Shown here: one piece after another, positions 14,285 to 20,720 of the stretch
Layout of the letters: each line of letters begins with the position of its first letter
Numbering within the stretch: the first letter of the stretch is position 1
IMG/VR virus record: IMGVR_UViG_3300009154_004480
Span: 1-20,720 of that record
Origin: a virus
DNA length: 20,720 nt
Strand: one strand, 5' to 3'
The notes under the pieces: model-generated
The model's input: the letters and a program-made list of their open reading frames with translations, nothing else
The model's database searches: none
Told to the model about the DNA's origin: nothing
Position numbers and translations under genes: made by a program

Positions 14285-15619
14285 ATGGAAACTTTGATGA
14301 GTGCCTGCGATAGTATTATTCGAATTATTCGTGATCATAACAGTCGATTGGACAAGGAAGCTATTATTCAAGCCGAACTTGAGGCAGATAATGCAGAACT
14401 GTTTGAAGGTCTAAGAATGGCGTTTGATCCCATGATAACATTTGGGGTTAAAAAAGTTCCCACACACGGTGGCGGCGAGGGCCAAGGACTTCCATGGGAG
14501 GCCTTCAAAGAGTTAGCTCGAGCTTTGGCACTGCGTGAACTCACTGGTCACGCCGCCCGTGATGCAATTGAATTGGCATTGGGTGCAAGCACAAAATCAC
14601 AATGGAACGACTGGTACAGATTGATTCTAGTCAAAGACCTAAAAGCAGGTATTGGTGAGACCACAGTGAACAAAGTGGTGGCAAAATTCAATAAACCGGA
14701 GTACGCAATTCCGTTGTTCGAGTGTATGCTGGCACATGATGGCGCCAAAAATGAAAATTATGTTCGTGGTCGAAAATTACTTGAACCAAAACTTGATGGT
14801 GTTAGAGTCATCACAGTGATCAATGTGGCCAATAAAACAGCCATCATGTACAGTCGCAACGGAAAGTTATTGGAAAACTTTGGGCATATTACTTCAGCCA
14901 TTGAAAAAAATATTGCCATGTTTGAACGTAGTATTGTGTTAGATGGCGAAATGGTCAGTTCCAGTTTTCAAGCATTGATGAAACAGGTGCATCGTAAGAG
15001 TGATGTACAGAGCGAAGATGCAAGGCTGATGCTATTTGATGTTCTTCCACTCACTGAATTTCAGTCAGGATCAAGTATCATGGGACAAAGACGTCGTAGT
15101 AATCTCTTACGCAGTATGAAACCTCAGTTTGATATAATTGGCAGCATTGACATCATCTCACAGAAAGAAGTGGATTTGAATAGTTATGTGGGAGAATTAG
15201 AATTCAAACAGTACAACAAGGATGCAATTGAAGCAGGTTATGAGGGCATCATGATCAAAGACATTGACGCTGTCTACGAATGCAAACGCAGTCGCAGTTG
15301 GCTAAAGATGAAACCTTTCCTTACAGTGGATTTGGTCATTGTAGATGTACAGGAAGGTACTGGAAAAAATGAAGGCAAATTGGGTGCTTTAATCTGCGAA
15401 GGCACTGATCAAGACAAGTTTATTCGAGTAAATGTAGGATCTGGTCTTACTGATGATCAAAGAGATGAAATTTGGAGTAACAAAGACACAGTCATTGGCC
15501 AAGTAGTTGAAGTCAAAGCAGATGCTGTTACAAAAAATCAAGACACTGAAGACGCCTATAGTTTAAGATTTCCTAGATTTGAAAGATTTCGCGGATTCGT
15601 TGTGGGGGATAAACTGTGA
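14285..15619 (+). CDS. ATP-dependent DNA ligase, T4 gp30-like (444 aa)
   Basis: Seals nicks using ATP through a lysine-AMP intermediate. Nucleotidyltransferase motifs are in order: motif I EPKLDGVR with Lys169 as the adenylated residue, SRNGK with Arg191, motif III LDGE (219-222), MLFD (249-252), motif IV EGIMIK (320-325) and motif V SWLKMKP (338-344). A C-terminal OB domain (about 345-444) contains VNVGSGLTDDQ. The N-terminal 150 residues are helical (LTGHAARDAI, VKDLKAGIG), like the N-terminal domain of T4 gp30, which is longer (487 aa); T7-type ligases lack this size of domain. All key residues are present. No strong SD is visible before ATG 14285; ATG 14297 is an alternative. A perfect sigma-70 promoter lies directly upstream. 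Confidence 0.95.
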   Translation: METLMSACDSIIRIIRDHNSRLDKEAIIQAELEADNAELFEGLRMAFDPMITFGVKKVPTHGGGEGQGLPWEAFKELARALALRELTGHAARDAIELALGASTKSQWNDWYRLILVKDLKAGIGETTVNKVVAKFNKPEYAIPLFECMLAHDGAKNENYVRGRKLLEPKLDGVRVITVINVANKTAIMYSRNGKLLENFGHITSAIEKNIAMFERSIVLDGEMVSSSFQALMKQVHRKSDVQSEDARLMLFDVLPLTEFQSGSSIMGQRRRSNLLRSMKPQFDIIGSIDIISQKEVDLNSYVGELEFKQYNKDAIEAGYEGIMIKDIDAVYECKRSRSWLKMKPFLTVDLVIVDVQEGTGKNEGKLGALICEGTDQDKFIRVNVGSGLTDDQRDEIWSNKDTVIGQVVEVKADAVTKNQDTEDAYSLRFPRFERFRGFVVGDKL

Positions 15620-15627
15620 TTCAAAAA

Positions 15628-15635
15628 ACTAAATA
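15628..15635 (+). promoter_or_regulatory. Late-type promoter motif ACTAAATA before infA
   Basis: ACTAAATA lies 19 nt upstream of the IF-1 start, followed by AAGGA at 15644-15648. The same octamer precedes the tail-fibre gene at 16552. Confidence 0.5.
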
Positions 15636-15653
15636 AATTCTTTAAGGAATATT

Positions 15654-15875
15654 GTGTCAAAAGAGGATATCATTGAAATGTCAGGTACCATTGAAGAAGT
15701 ACTACCAGGTGCCATGTTTAGAGTTAAATTAGAAAATAACAATTCGTTGATCTTGGGCCATATCAGTGGTCGAATGCGTCAAAACAAAATTAAAATACTT
15801 TTGGGTGATCGAGTCATGGTGGAAATGTCGCCCTATGATCTATCCCGAGGTCGAATTTCGTATAGAGAAAAATAA
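15654..15875 (+). CDS. infA: Translation initiation factor IF-1 (73 aa)
   Basis: IF-1 binds the ribosomal A site on the 30S subunit and helps IF-2/IF-3 select the start codon. The protein is near full canonical length (bacterial IF-1 is about 72 aa), and the OB fold signatures are all present: [41 protein letters not shown], and [13 protein letters not shown]. The start is GTG at 15654, with AAGGA 5 nt upstream. There are no frameshifts or missing conserved blocks, so it looks functional and under selection. Bacteria carry their own infA, so a phage copy would supplement or replace host IF-1. IF-1 homologues have been reported in some very large phages but are uncommon. It has its own late-type motif and terminator. 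Confidence 0.95.
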   Translation: MSKEDIIEMSGTIEEVLPGAMFRVKLENNNSLILGHISGRMRQNKIKILLGDRVMVEMSPYDLSRGRISYREK

Positions 15876-15899
15876 TTATAAATTATTCAACTAAAAATA

Positions 15900-15924
15900 A
15901 AGCCCCTAACTTAGGGGCTTTTTT
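15900..15924. terminator. Bidirectional intrinsic terminator between infA and the HNH gene
   Basis: Stem AAGCCCC (15900-15906) / GGGGCTT (15914-15920) around a TAACTTA loop, extendable to a nearly perfect 10-bp palindrome. On the + strand it is followed by TTTTTT; on the - strand by TTTATTTTT. It therefore ends both convergent transcripts. The stop codon of the minus-strand HNH gene (15925-15923) overlaps the T-run. Confidence 0.9.
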
Positions 15925-16432
15925 ATGATAGATAGTATTCCCAACTGGAGTGTTGAAAATCCCAACCCAATTTTTTACGTTTGTCAGCCAACTGAAAATA
16001 AGTGGGTTTATGAGGTTTGATTTTTGGAACAATTTTTTTATTGTTTCCTTTGGCCGAATTACAGACAGCACAGGCACACACACAGTTTTCAAAAGTAGTT
16101 TTGCCGCCCAAACTCACTGGTAGTACATGATCTAAGGTGGCAGTTTTTCTACTGACGTCGTCCATGCAGTATTGACAGATATACCCATCCCGTAAAAACA
16201 CGTTTTGTTTGCTGAATCTCACTGAATTTTTTTTCTTTTGATATTCTTTCAACATCATCACGGCGGGAACAGGGGTACTCCACTTTTCACTGCGCACTAT
16301 CCAATCATCGTACCACTCTAATGCTACAGCTTTTTCTGAAACTAGGTATCGTATTGATTCTTCCCATGAAATTATGCTCAAAGGTAGTAAACTTACTGGA
16401 TTAGCATCTGCGTTTAGGATTAAAGTAGACAA
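15923..16432 (-). CDS. HNH endonuclease (169 aa)
   Basis: An HNH nuclease domain at about 80-130: Cys86-x-x-Cys89 (ICQYC), Asp101-His102 (LDHVLPVSLGG), Asn116 and a second zinc pair Cys121/Cys124 (CAVCN). The N-terminal 80 residues (MSTLILNADANPVSLLPLS, SWEESIRYL, VPAVMMLKEY) form the fixed arm seen in HNH proteins of cyanophages and related T4-like phages, matching their length. Full-length, with all metal and catalytic residues present. Starts at TTG 16432; the frame upstream has no ATG or GTG before a stop. Could be a free-standing homing-type nuclease or a phage DNA-processing enzyme. Transcribed toward infA, ending in a shared terminator. Confidence 0.9.
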   Translation of the reverse strand: MSTLILNADANPVSLLPLSIISWEESIRYLVSEKAVALEWYDDWIVRSEKWSTPVPAVMMLKEYQKKKNSVRFSKQNVFLRDGYICQYCMDDVSRKTATLDHVLPVSLGGKTTFENCVCACAVCNSAKGNNKKIVPKIKPHKPTYFQLADKRKKLGWDFQHSSWEYYLS

Positions 16433-16461
16433 GTTTAACTCACTATTGAAATTTACTCAAA

Positions 16462-16469
16462 TATTTATT
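16462..16469 (-). promoter_or_regulatory. Late-type motif AATAAATA upstream of the HNH gene
   Basis: On the minus strand, 29 nt before the HNH TTG start, the same octamer and similar spacing as before GT9-like gene 1. The region is very AT-rich, so chance occurrence is possible. Confidence 0.4.
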
Positions 16470-16488
16470 TTCATAAAATAAGTCATTT

Positions 16489-16517
16489 ATTATAACACAA
16501 CTTTGCCCAAACTGCAA
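16489..16517 (-). promoter_or_regulatory. Sigma-70 promoter with extended -10, for the HNH gene
   Basis: Minus strand: TATAAT (16494-16489) preceded by TG-T (extended -10), with TTGCAG 17 bp upstream (16517-16512), a weak -35. Predicted start near 16482, about 50 nt before the HNH start. It lies next to the divergent plus-strand ACTAAATA motif. Confidence 0.55.
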
Positions 16518-16524
16518 CTAAATA
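16517..16524 (+). promoter_or_regulatory. Late-type promoter motif ACTAAATA before tail-fibre-like gene 1
   Basis: Same octamer as before infA, 28 nt before ATG 16552; AAGGA at 16541-16545 provides the ribosome site. Confidence 0.55.
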
Positions 16525-16551
16525 CTGGATGAACCCAGCCAAGGACAAACA

Positions 16552-18861
16552 ATGACGTTATACTATGTAAACACCGGAAGTGGCCCAAACAGCCAGGATG
16601 GAGACTCTCTACGAACCGCATTTAATAAAATCAATGCTAATTTTTCCCAAATAAACACTGGTTCTTTGGGAGCAGTTCTAGTTCAAAGTCCATCAGTGCC
16701 CCAAGGATATGGACCAAACACACTCTGGTATGACACTGAGTCTGGTAGGACTTTTGTTTTTTATAATGGATCATGGATAGACGCCAACCCCAGCAGTAAT
16801 CAAAATCAAAGCACAGTGGCTGTGGGGTTGTACGATCCTGAAACTGAAGAATATTCCAACACAGTGGAAAATGTGTCAAAAATTAATTTTGATGTTTTGG
16901 CAGATTTCAGTGTAACGGATCAGGGCAGTGGCAATGTATTGGTTGGGATGAACTCTACATTTAAGTACATACAGATCGCAGGGCAGGAAACACTAACTGC
17001 ACAAGGAGTTGACACATTGACTCTGGTGGCTGGCACTGGTACTCAATTGATAACTTCCAATGCTGGATTAAAGAACCAACAAACTATAACATTTATTTCC
17101 ACTGGTTCAGGCTCAGGATCAGGTAATGCCACATTCCCACCGTCAAGTGTGCCAGGGTTCCTATACACGGACGGTGTAGATGTCATTGAATGGAGGCAAC
17201 CTGAACTCAGTTCATTAAAAAATGGAGAGTTTGTCTTTTCAGTGACTGAGTTGGGCTCAATATCATTACCAGATGGAACTGAACAGCAAACCGCTTATAA
17301 AATTCCTGTTCCTGACGGTACTAATAGTGCTCACTATGTATTAATTAGGGGAACTACAGGAGTTCTGCAGTATAACAACGGTTTTTCCTATAATCCCAGT
17401 ACTGGCGAACTAGGCAAACTAAAAAGAATTTTATTCAATGACAATACAATACAGACCACTGCTTGGTTAGGGTCCACTGCCACATTGTTTAGCTCAGTGT
17501 CTGGTGCTGGACGATCATCTTTGACATTGACTACTACTACTTTAAGACTTTCCACAGGAACCATAACATTTCCAGATTTGTCAGTGCAAAGAACTGCATT
17601 TCTTGGATATATTGACTATGGTGACATCAGAAATATCCCAATAGTGACTACATCATCGCTGAACAATAATGGATTTACTGCAAAGTTGTCAACATCAGGC
17701 GAATTTACAATTCCTAATAAGTTGACTACGAAATATCTAACAACTGATGTATTTTCAATTGTGTCAACACAGACAGGCGGAGTATTGTCGTCAGTAGGTA
17801 CTACCACTAACGTTTCCATACAGACGTTATCAACCCAAACGTCTTATAAGTGGACATTCAATAATGATGGCACAATAACTTTCCCTGATAATTCCATACA
17901 ACAAAGTGCGGGAAGAAATATCTATGATGCCATCCTTTCAGGAACCAAATATCTTTCTGTGTTATCCAGCGGTATTGTTAAGTTTCCTGATGGCACTGAT
18001 CAATCAACTGCTTTTACAGGCAAGGCTGTGTCTTTACTAAATGGTGTACATGCTCTACGTCCAGTGGCAGTTCCTACAGATGCCAATTTTGGGTCTCCAG
18101 GAGATCAAGTGGGCGACATTGCATTTGATCAAACGTTTCTTTACTATTGTTCAGCACCTTATGGGTACAAAACTTATACCACAGGAACAGTCAGTTCTGG
18201 TAACTCTGTAAATTTTATAAGAATACCGCAAGTTAGTACCAATTTTATACAGCCCCAACCAGGTTGGACTTTTCAACAAGTTGGTACTCCTGAAATTTAC
18301 ACTTTAACTAGTGCGGCAACTTCGGCAGTGTTTGGTATTGGTCCTGCTGTATGGGTCTTGACTTCAAGTACAGCCTCCCTTAGTTACACCACTGGAACAA
18401 TTTTTTCAGTGTTTAATAACTCAATACCACAATCTAATTGGATCAAAACTGCCGTAACTGGTCAAGGCCTAATCACTAACATAAGTGAATTTGTTGATCA
18501 GAATCAGTATGTTACCAATGGTATTATTCTTGTTCAATGGAAATCAGTTCGAATAGAATTGGGAGCTGGAACTGAAATATTCGAAGACAATATTCGTTTG
18601 GCGGTTTCCTCATTATCTGGAAAACTTTCAAATTTGATATACAATATGACCAGTAATTATAATGGTCAAACTAACATAATATCTGGAACATGGATAGAAT
18701 TAACGGCAAATTTAGAATTAATTGGGCCCACGTCTAAAATACCTGGGGATAGTGCAACATTAATAATTAATTCAGTTGACGAAAACTTTTGTTATAGAAT
18801 AACTGCAATGACTGGTAGGAATTTTTTAAATAATTTTATCAGCATTGAACAACTACTTTGA
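16552..18861 (+). CDS. Tail-fibre-like structural protein 1 (769 aa)
   Basis: The N-terminus (TGSGPNSQDGDSLRTAFNKI, then NANFSQIN) is a module found at the start of many marine phage fibre or baseplate-associated proteins as I remember them. It is followed by YGPNTLWYDTESGRTFVFYNG. The middle contains five copies of a short strand motif of the form xFPDGTxQxTA (SLPDGTEQQTA, LFNDNTIQTTA, TFPDLSVQRTA, TFPDNSIQQSA, KFPDGTDQSTA), spaced by 40-80 residues. A later PGDQVGDIAFDQTFLYYC segment (about 517-534) is another phage-structural signature. Ser/Thr/Gly-rich, beta-predicted, no signal peptide. Probably a trimeric fibre or decoration subunit, by inference. Start ATG 16552 has AAGGA 6 nt upstream. 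Ends 30 nt before the second fibre gene. Confidence 0.8.
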   Translation: MTLYYVNTGSGPNSQDGDSLRTAFNKINANFSQINTGSLGAVLVQSPSVPQGYGPNTLWYDTESGRTFVFYNGSWIDANPSSNQNQSTVAVGLYDPETEEYSNTVENVSKINFDVLADFSVTDQGSGNVLVGMNSTFKYIQIAGQETLTAQGVDTLTLVAGTGTQLITSNAGLKNQQTITFISTGSGSGSGNATFPPSSVPGFLYTDGVDVIEWRQPELSSLKNGEFVFSVTELGSISLPDGTEQQTAYKIPVPDGTNSAHYVLIRGTTGVLQYNNGFSYNPSTGELGKLKRILFNDNTIQTTAWLGSTATLFSSVSGAGRSSLTLTTTTLRLSTGTITFPDLSVQRTAFLGYIDYGDIRNIPIVTTSSLNNNGFTAKLSTSGEFTIPNKLTTKYLTTDVFSIVSTQTGGVLSSVGTTTNVSIQTLSTQTSYKWTFNNDGTITFPDNSIQQSAGRNIYDAILSGTKYLSVLSSGIVKFPDGTDQSTAFTGKAVSLLNGVHALRPVAVPTDANFGSPGDQVGDIAFDQTFLYYCSAPYGYKTYTTGTVSSGNSVNFIRIPQVSTNFIQPQPGWTFQQVGTPEIYTLTSAATSAVFGIGPAVWVLTSSTASLSYTTGTIFSVFNNSIPQSNWIKTAVTGQGLITNISEFVDQNQYVTNGIILVQWKSVRIELGAGTEIFEDNIRLAVSSLSGKLSNLIYNMTSNYNGQTNIISGTWIELTANLELIGPTSKIPGDSATLIINSVDENFCYRITAMTGRNFLNNFISIEQLL

Positions 18862-18864
18862 TAG

Positions 18865-18872
18865 AATAAATA
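18865..18872 (+). promoter_or_regulatory. Late-type promoter motif AATAAATA before tail-fibre-like gene 2
   Basis: Lies just after the stop of fibre gene 1 and 19 nt before ATG 18892, with AGGA at 18881-18884. Confidence 0.5.
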
Positions 18873-18891
18873 TTATATCTAGGACACCAAT

Positions 18892-20720
18892 ATGGCAGCA
18901 TTAAAATTTCCGTTAAATCCCGTTAGAGGTTCATTATATACCGGAAATAATGGATTAACATACGTATTTGACGGAATAAAATGGGTGGGTTCATCAGTTA
19001 TTGCCACCAGCACAGTAACAAACGCATTAATCAATTCCAATTATGTAGTGCAGGTAACTGACAATGGTGATTTACAATTGCCCTATTATGCAGTGCCGGC
19101 CAGCACCGGAACATTGGGACAGGTGCTGCAATGGACCTATGTCAGTGGAACAAACACACTGATATGGGCAGATGTAAGAAGTCAAAATGCACCAAGAGAG
19201 GGAACAACTGGATCTTTCTTAATCAGTAGTGTTGGCAGTTGGGTGGCCAGCATCAATACTGACAGTAGCTTTACTATTCCAGGTGCGCTACGTATGGGGG
19301 ACGGCACAGTCCAATATTCTGCCTATCCTGGCCCGCCAAGAACACTGACCAATTCCCTAAGCATACTTGACTCCGCACAGTCAACTAGCACACAGTCTGG
19401 AGCTTTGATAGTACGCGGCGGCGTTGGTATAGGTGGTAATGGATTTTTTGGCGGATCGTTAACCGCAACAGCGATAGACATCACAAAAACAGGCATTGGC
19501 ACACAGACTGCTGCGGTTTTTTCAAGCGGCCAAGATCAAATAGTAATTCAATTTAATAGCAGTACTGGAAGAAACAGCATTGTTAGCTTTAACAACACAG
19601 CCAGTACATATTCACGGTTGACTGTGGCGGCTTCAACCATTACATTTTCCACGTTGGATTCACCCTCAACGATGGTGATCAGTAGTGGCACAGTTAGTAT
19701 GGTGGGAACTTTGGGAGTATCAGGTGCTGCAACTATAGGTGGTGGACTAAACATTGGGGCTGCTAGTTTTATTTCTGGAGTTCCCATACTGACCAGTGCT
19801 ACTGTAAAACAATTTGCCTTGGTTGGTGTTAGAGCAGGTACAGATACTGCAATTGCGGTCAATACCAATACCAGTGTAGTGACGGTGTGGAATACCAGCA
19901 CACTGCAATCAATTACTAGAAGAGGTGGTACTACTATCTATGCAATGTCAATACTTAACGCTACACCAAGTGACGACGCCACAACTGGCGCATTGGTGGT
20001 TGACGGTGGGGTGGGCATTGGTGGAGATTTAAATGTTGACGGCACGGTCAACGCCGTAGAAATATTTGTCAATGGCAGCGCAGTGGTCACTACTGCGACT
20101 GCGGGTGGAGTCAACACTGTGAATGGTTCATCTGGCACAGTGACCATATCTGCAGGCACAGACACTGTAATTTTCACCTCTGGTACTAATATCACTATTT
20201 CAAATATCAGTACACTGCAATCAATCACCAATAGGGGAAGTACTACTACTAGTACTATTTCAATTAACAACGCCACAACCAGCACCAGCACTGCCACAGG
20301 TGCATTAGTGGTTACCGGGGGAGTTGGAGTAGGTGGCAACTTGTATGTTAGAGGAAACATATTCCAAAATGGAGTACAAGTTGGCACTGGATCAAGCACT
20401 GGCACAACTGGCACATTTTTAATATCAAATGAAACTCAATCAGTCTCTACTAACACAGGTGCATTAGTGGTTACCGGGGGAGTTGGAGTAGGTGGCAACT
20501 TGTATGTTAGAGGAAACATATTCCAAAATGGAGTACAAGTTGGCACTGGTTCTAGTACTGGAACAACCAGTACATTTTTAATATCAAATGAAACTCAATC
20601 AGTCTCTACTAACACAGGTGCATTAGTGGTTGTGGGCGGTGCAGGCATTGGTGGCAACTTGTATGTTAGAGGAAACATATTCCAAAATGGAGTACAAGTT
20701 GGCACTGGATCAAGCACTGG
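18892..20720 (+). CDS. Tail-fibre-like structural protein 2, 3' partial (at least 609 aa)
   Basis: Open reading frame from ATG 18892 to the window end with no stop. The N-terminus (MAALKFPLNPVRGSLYTG, then TYVFDGIKWVG) is typical of marine phage fibre proteins with a FPxNPxxGxxYTG opening. One copy of the fibre-1 motif occurs (GDGTVQYSA). The rest is built from modules with GAL-x-V-x-GGVGIGG-x-L-x-V-x-G, five copies in view, from about residue 165 on, the last three within 159-bp DNA repeats. A second repeated phrase, STLQSIT-x-RG, occurs twice. Composition is Thr/Ser/Gly/Val rich, beta-structured, no Cys noted, no signal peptide. Likely an elongated fibre with a repetitive shaft; the receptor-binding tip would be downstream. 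Two long minus-strand frames inside it are shadows of the repeats. Confidence 0.8.
   Translation, partial: MAALKFPLNPVRGSLYTGNNGLTYVFDGIKWVGSSVIATSTVTNALINSNYVVQVTDNGDLQLPYYAVPASTGTLGQVLQWTYVSGTNTLIWADVRSQNAPREGTTGSFLISSVGSWVASINTDSSFTIPGALRMGDGTVQYSAYPGPPRTLTNSLSILDSAQSTSTQSGALIVRGGVGIGGNGFFGGSLTATAIDITKTGIGTQTAAVFSSGQDQIVIQFNSSTGRNSIVSFNNTASTYSRLTVAASTITFSTLDSPSTMVISSGTVSMVGTLGVSGAATIGGGLNIGAASFISGVPILTSATVKQFALVGVRAGTDTAIAVNTNTSVVTVWNTSTLQSITRRGGTTIYAMSILNATPSDDATTGALVVDGGVGIGGDLNVDGTVNAVEIFVNGSAVVTTATAGGVNTVNGSSGTVTISAGTDTVIFTSGTNITISNISTLQSITNRGSTTTSTISINNATTSTSTATGALVVTGGVGVGGNLYVRGNIFQNGVQVGTGSSTGTTGTFLISNETQSVSTNTGALVVTGGVGVGGNLYVRGNIFQNGVQVGTGSSTGTTSTFLISNETQSVSTNTGALVVVGGAGIGGNLYVRGNIFQNGVQVGTGSST
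20296..20720 (+). repeat. 159-bp tandem repeats coding 53-aa fibre modules
   Basis: Units start at 20296, 20455 and 20614 (each opening ACAGGTGCATTAGTGGTT), a period of 159 bp or 53 codons; the third is cut by the window end. The NLYVRGNIFQNGVQVGTG block is identical at DNA level in all three. Differences are clustered: GTTGTGGGCGGTGCAGGC in unit 3 versus GTTACCGGGGGAGTTGG in units 1-2, and TCTAGTACTGGAACAACC in unit 2 versus TCAAGCACTGGCACAACT in unit 1. Confidence 0.9.

Noticed and set aside
19548-20414. Two long open frames on the minus strand (19901-19548 and 20414-19938) inside fibre gene 2
   Set aside because: They are Val/Pro/Thr-rich mirror translations of the repetitive fibre sequence, with no ribosome sites and no recognisable domains.
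20296-20720. Direct repeats as a CRISPR array
   Set aside because: The 159-bp units are in frame, fully coding, and have no short repeat/unique spacer structure.
18892-20720. Diversity-generating retroelement acting on the fibre gene
   Set aside because: No reverse transcriptase, template repeat or A-specific variation is visible; the differences look like module recombination.
1-20720. Bacterial chromosome origin suggested by infA, IscA and GT9-like genes
   Set aside because: The fibre-type proteins, T4-like ligase, late-promoter motifs, HNH gene and small phage proteins dominate, and none of the usual chromosomal neighbours of infA or isc genes are present.

Overview
The window looks like part of a large tailed-phage genome, most plausibly a T4-like virus of an aquatic Gram-negative host. 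The case rests on several things. There are very large repeat-built adhesin and tail-fibre-type proteins with motifs common in marine phages. There is a T4-type ATP-dependent DNA ligase. TATAAATA-like late-promoter motifs precede most transcription units on both strands. Genes are tightly packed, and small phage-type proteins sit among host-derived genes (IF-1, an A-type Fe-S carrier, a 2OG oxygenase, GT9-like glycosyltransferases). No ribosomal RNA, tRNA, CRISPR array, integrase or insertion sequence was seen. No stretch over about 120 bases lacks a gene. The host and exact lineage cannot be fixed from sequence reading alone.

Layout. (1) 1-3589, + strand: a subtilisin-family (S8) protease with a ~270-residue insertion in its catalytic domain (its 5' end lies outside the window), a 69-aa protein, and a 274-aa phage structural-type protein behind a TATAAATA motif and a leader hairpin. 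(2) 3592-6483, - strand: a five-gene cassette transcribed leftward, comprising a GT9-like protein, a previously unlisted 49-aa protein, a second GT9-like protein, a 2OG-Fe(II) oxygenase-like protein and an 89-aa protein. An internal perfect sigma-70 consensus promoter precedes the last four. (3) 6548-12622, + strand: a 2024-aa protein that joins a sedolisin (S53) proprotease to six cadherin-like beta repeats and further adhesin-like domains. (4) 12716-13640, + strand: a SleB-type cell-wall hydrolase and a small membrane protein, a likely lysis pair. (5) 13657-15875, + strand: an 85-aa basic protein, an IscA-type Fe-S carrier, DNA ligase behind a second perfect sigma-70 promoter, and translation initiation factor IF-1, ending at a bidirectional terminator shared with the convergent HNH gene. 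(6) 15923-16432, - strand: HNH endonuclease. (7) 16552-20720, + strand: two tail-fibre-like genes, the second running off the window with 159-bp tandem repeats.

How the parts fit. The + strand structural genes probably encode virion surface and host-contact proteins, two of which carry serine-protease domains from unrelated families. The - strand cassette looks accessory and could modify a surface polymer, DNA or protein. The centre holds lysis and host-takeover functions (translation, Fe-S supply, DNA joining). Two promoter classes are readable: host-type sigma-70 promoters (5713-5685 on -, 14236-14264 on +, and a weaker one at 16517-16489 on -) and T4-late-like NNTAAATA motifs ahead of at least seven genes. 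This suggests early/late temporal control.

All family calls come from reading motifs by eye; no database search was run.
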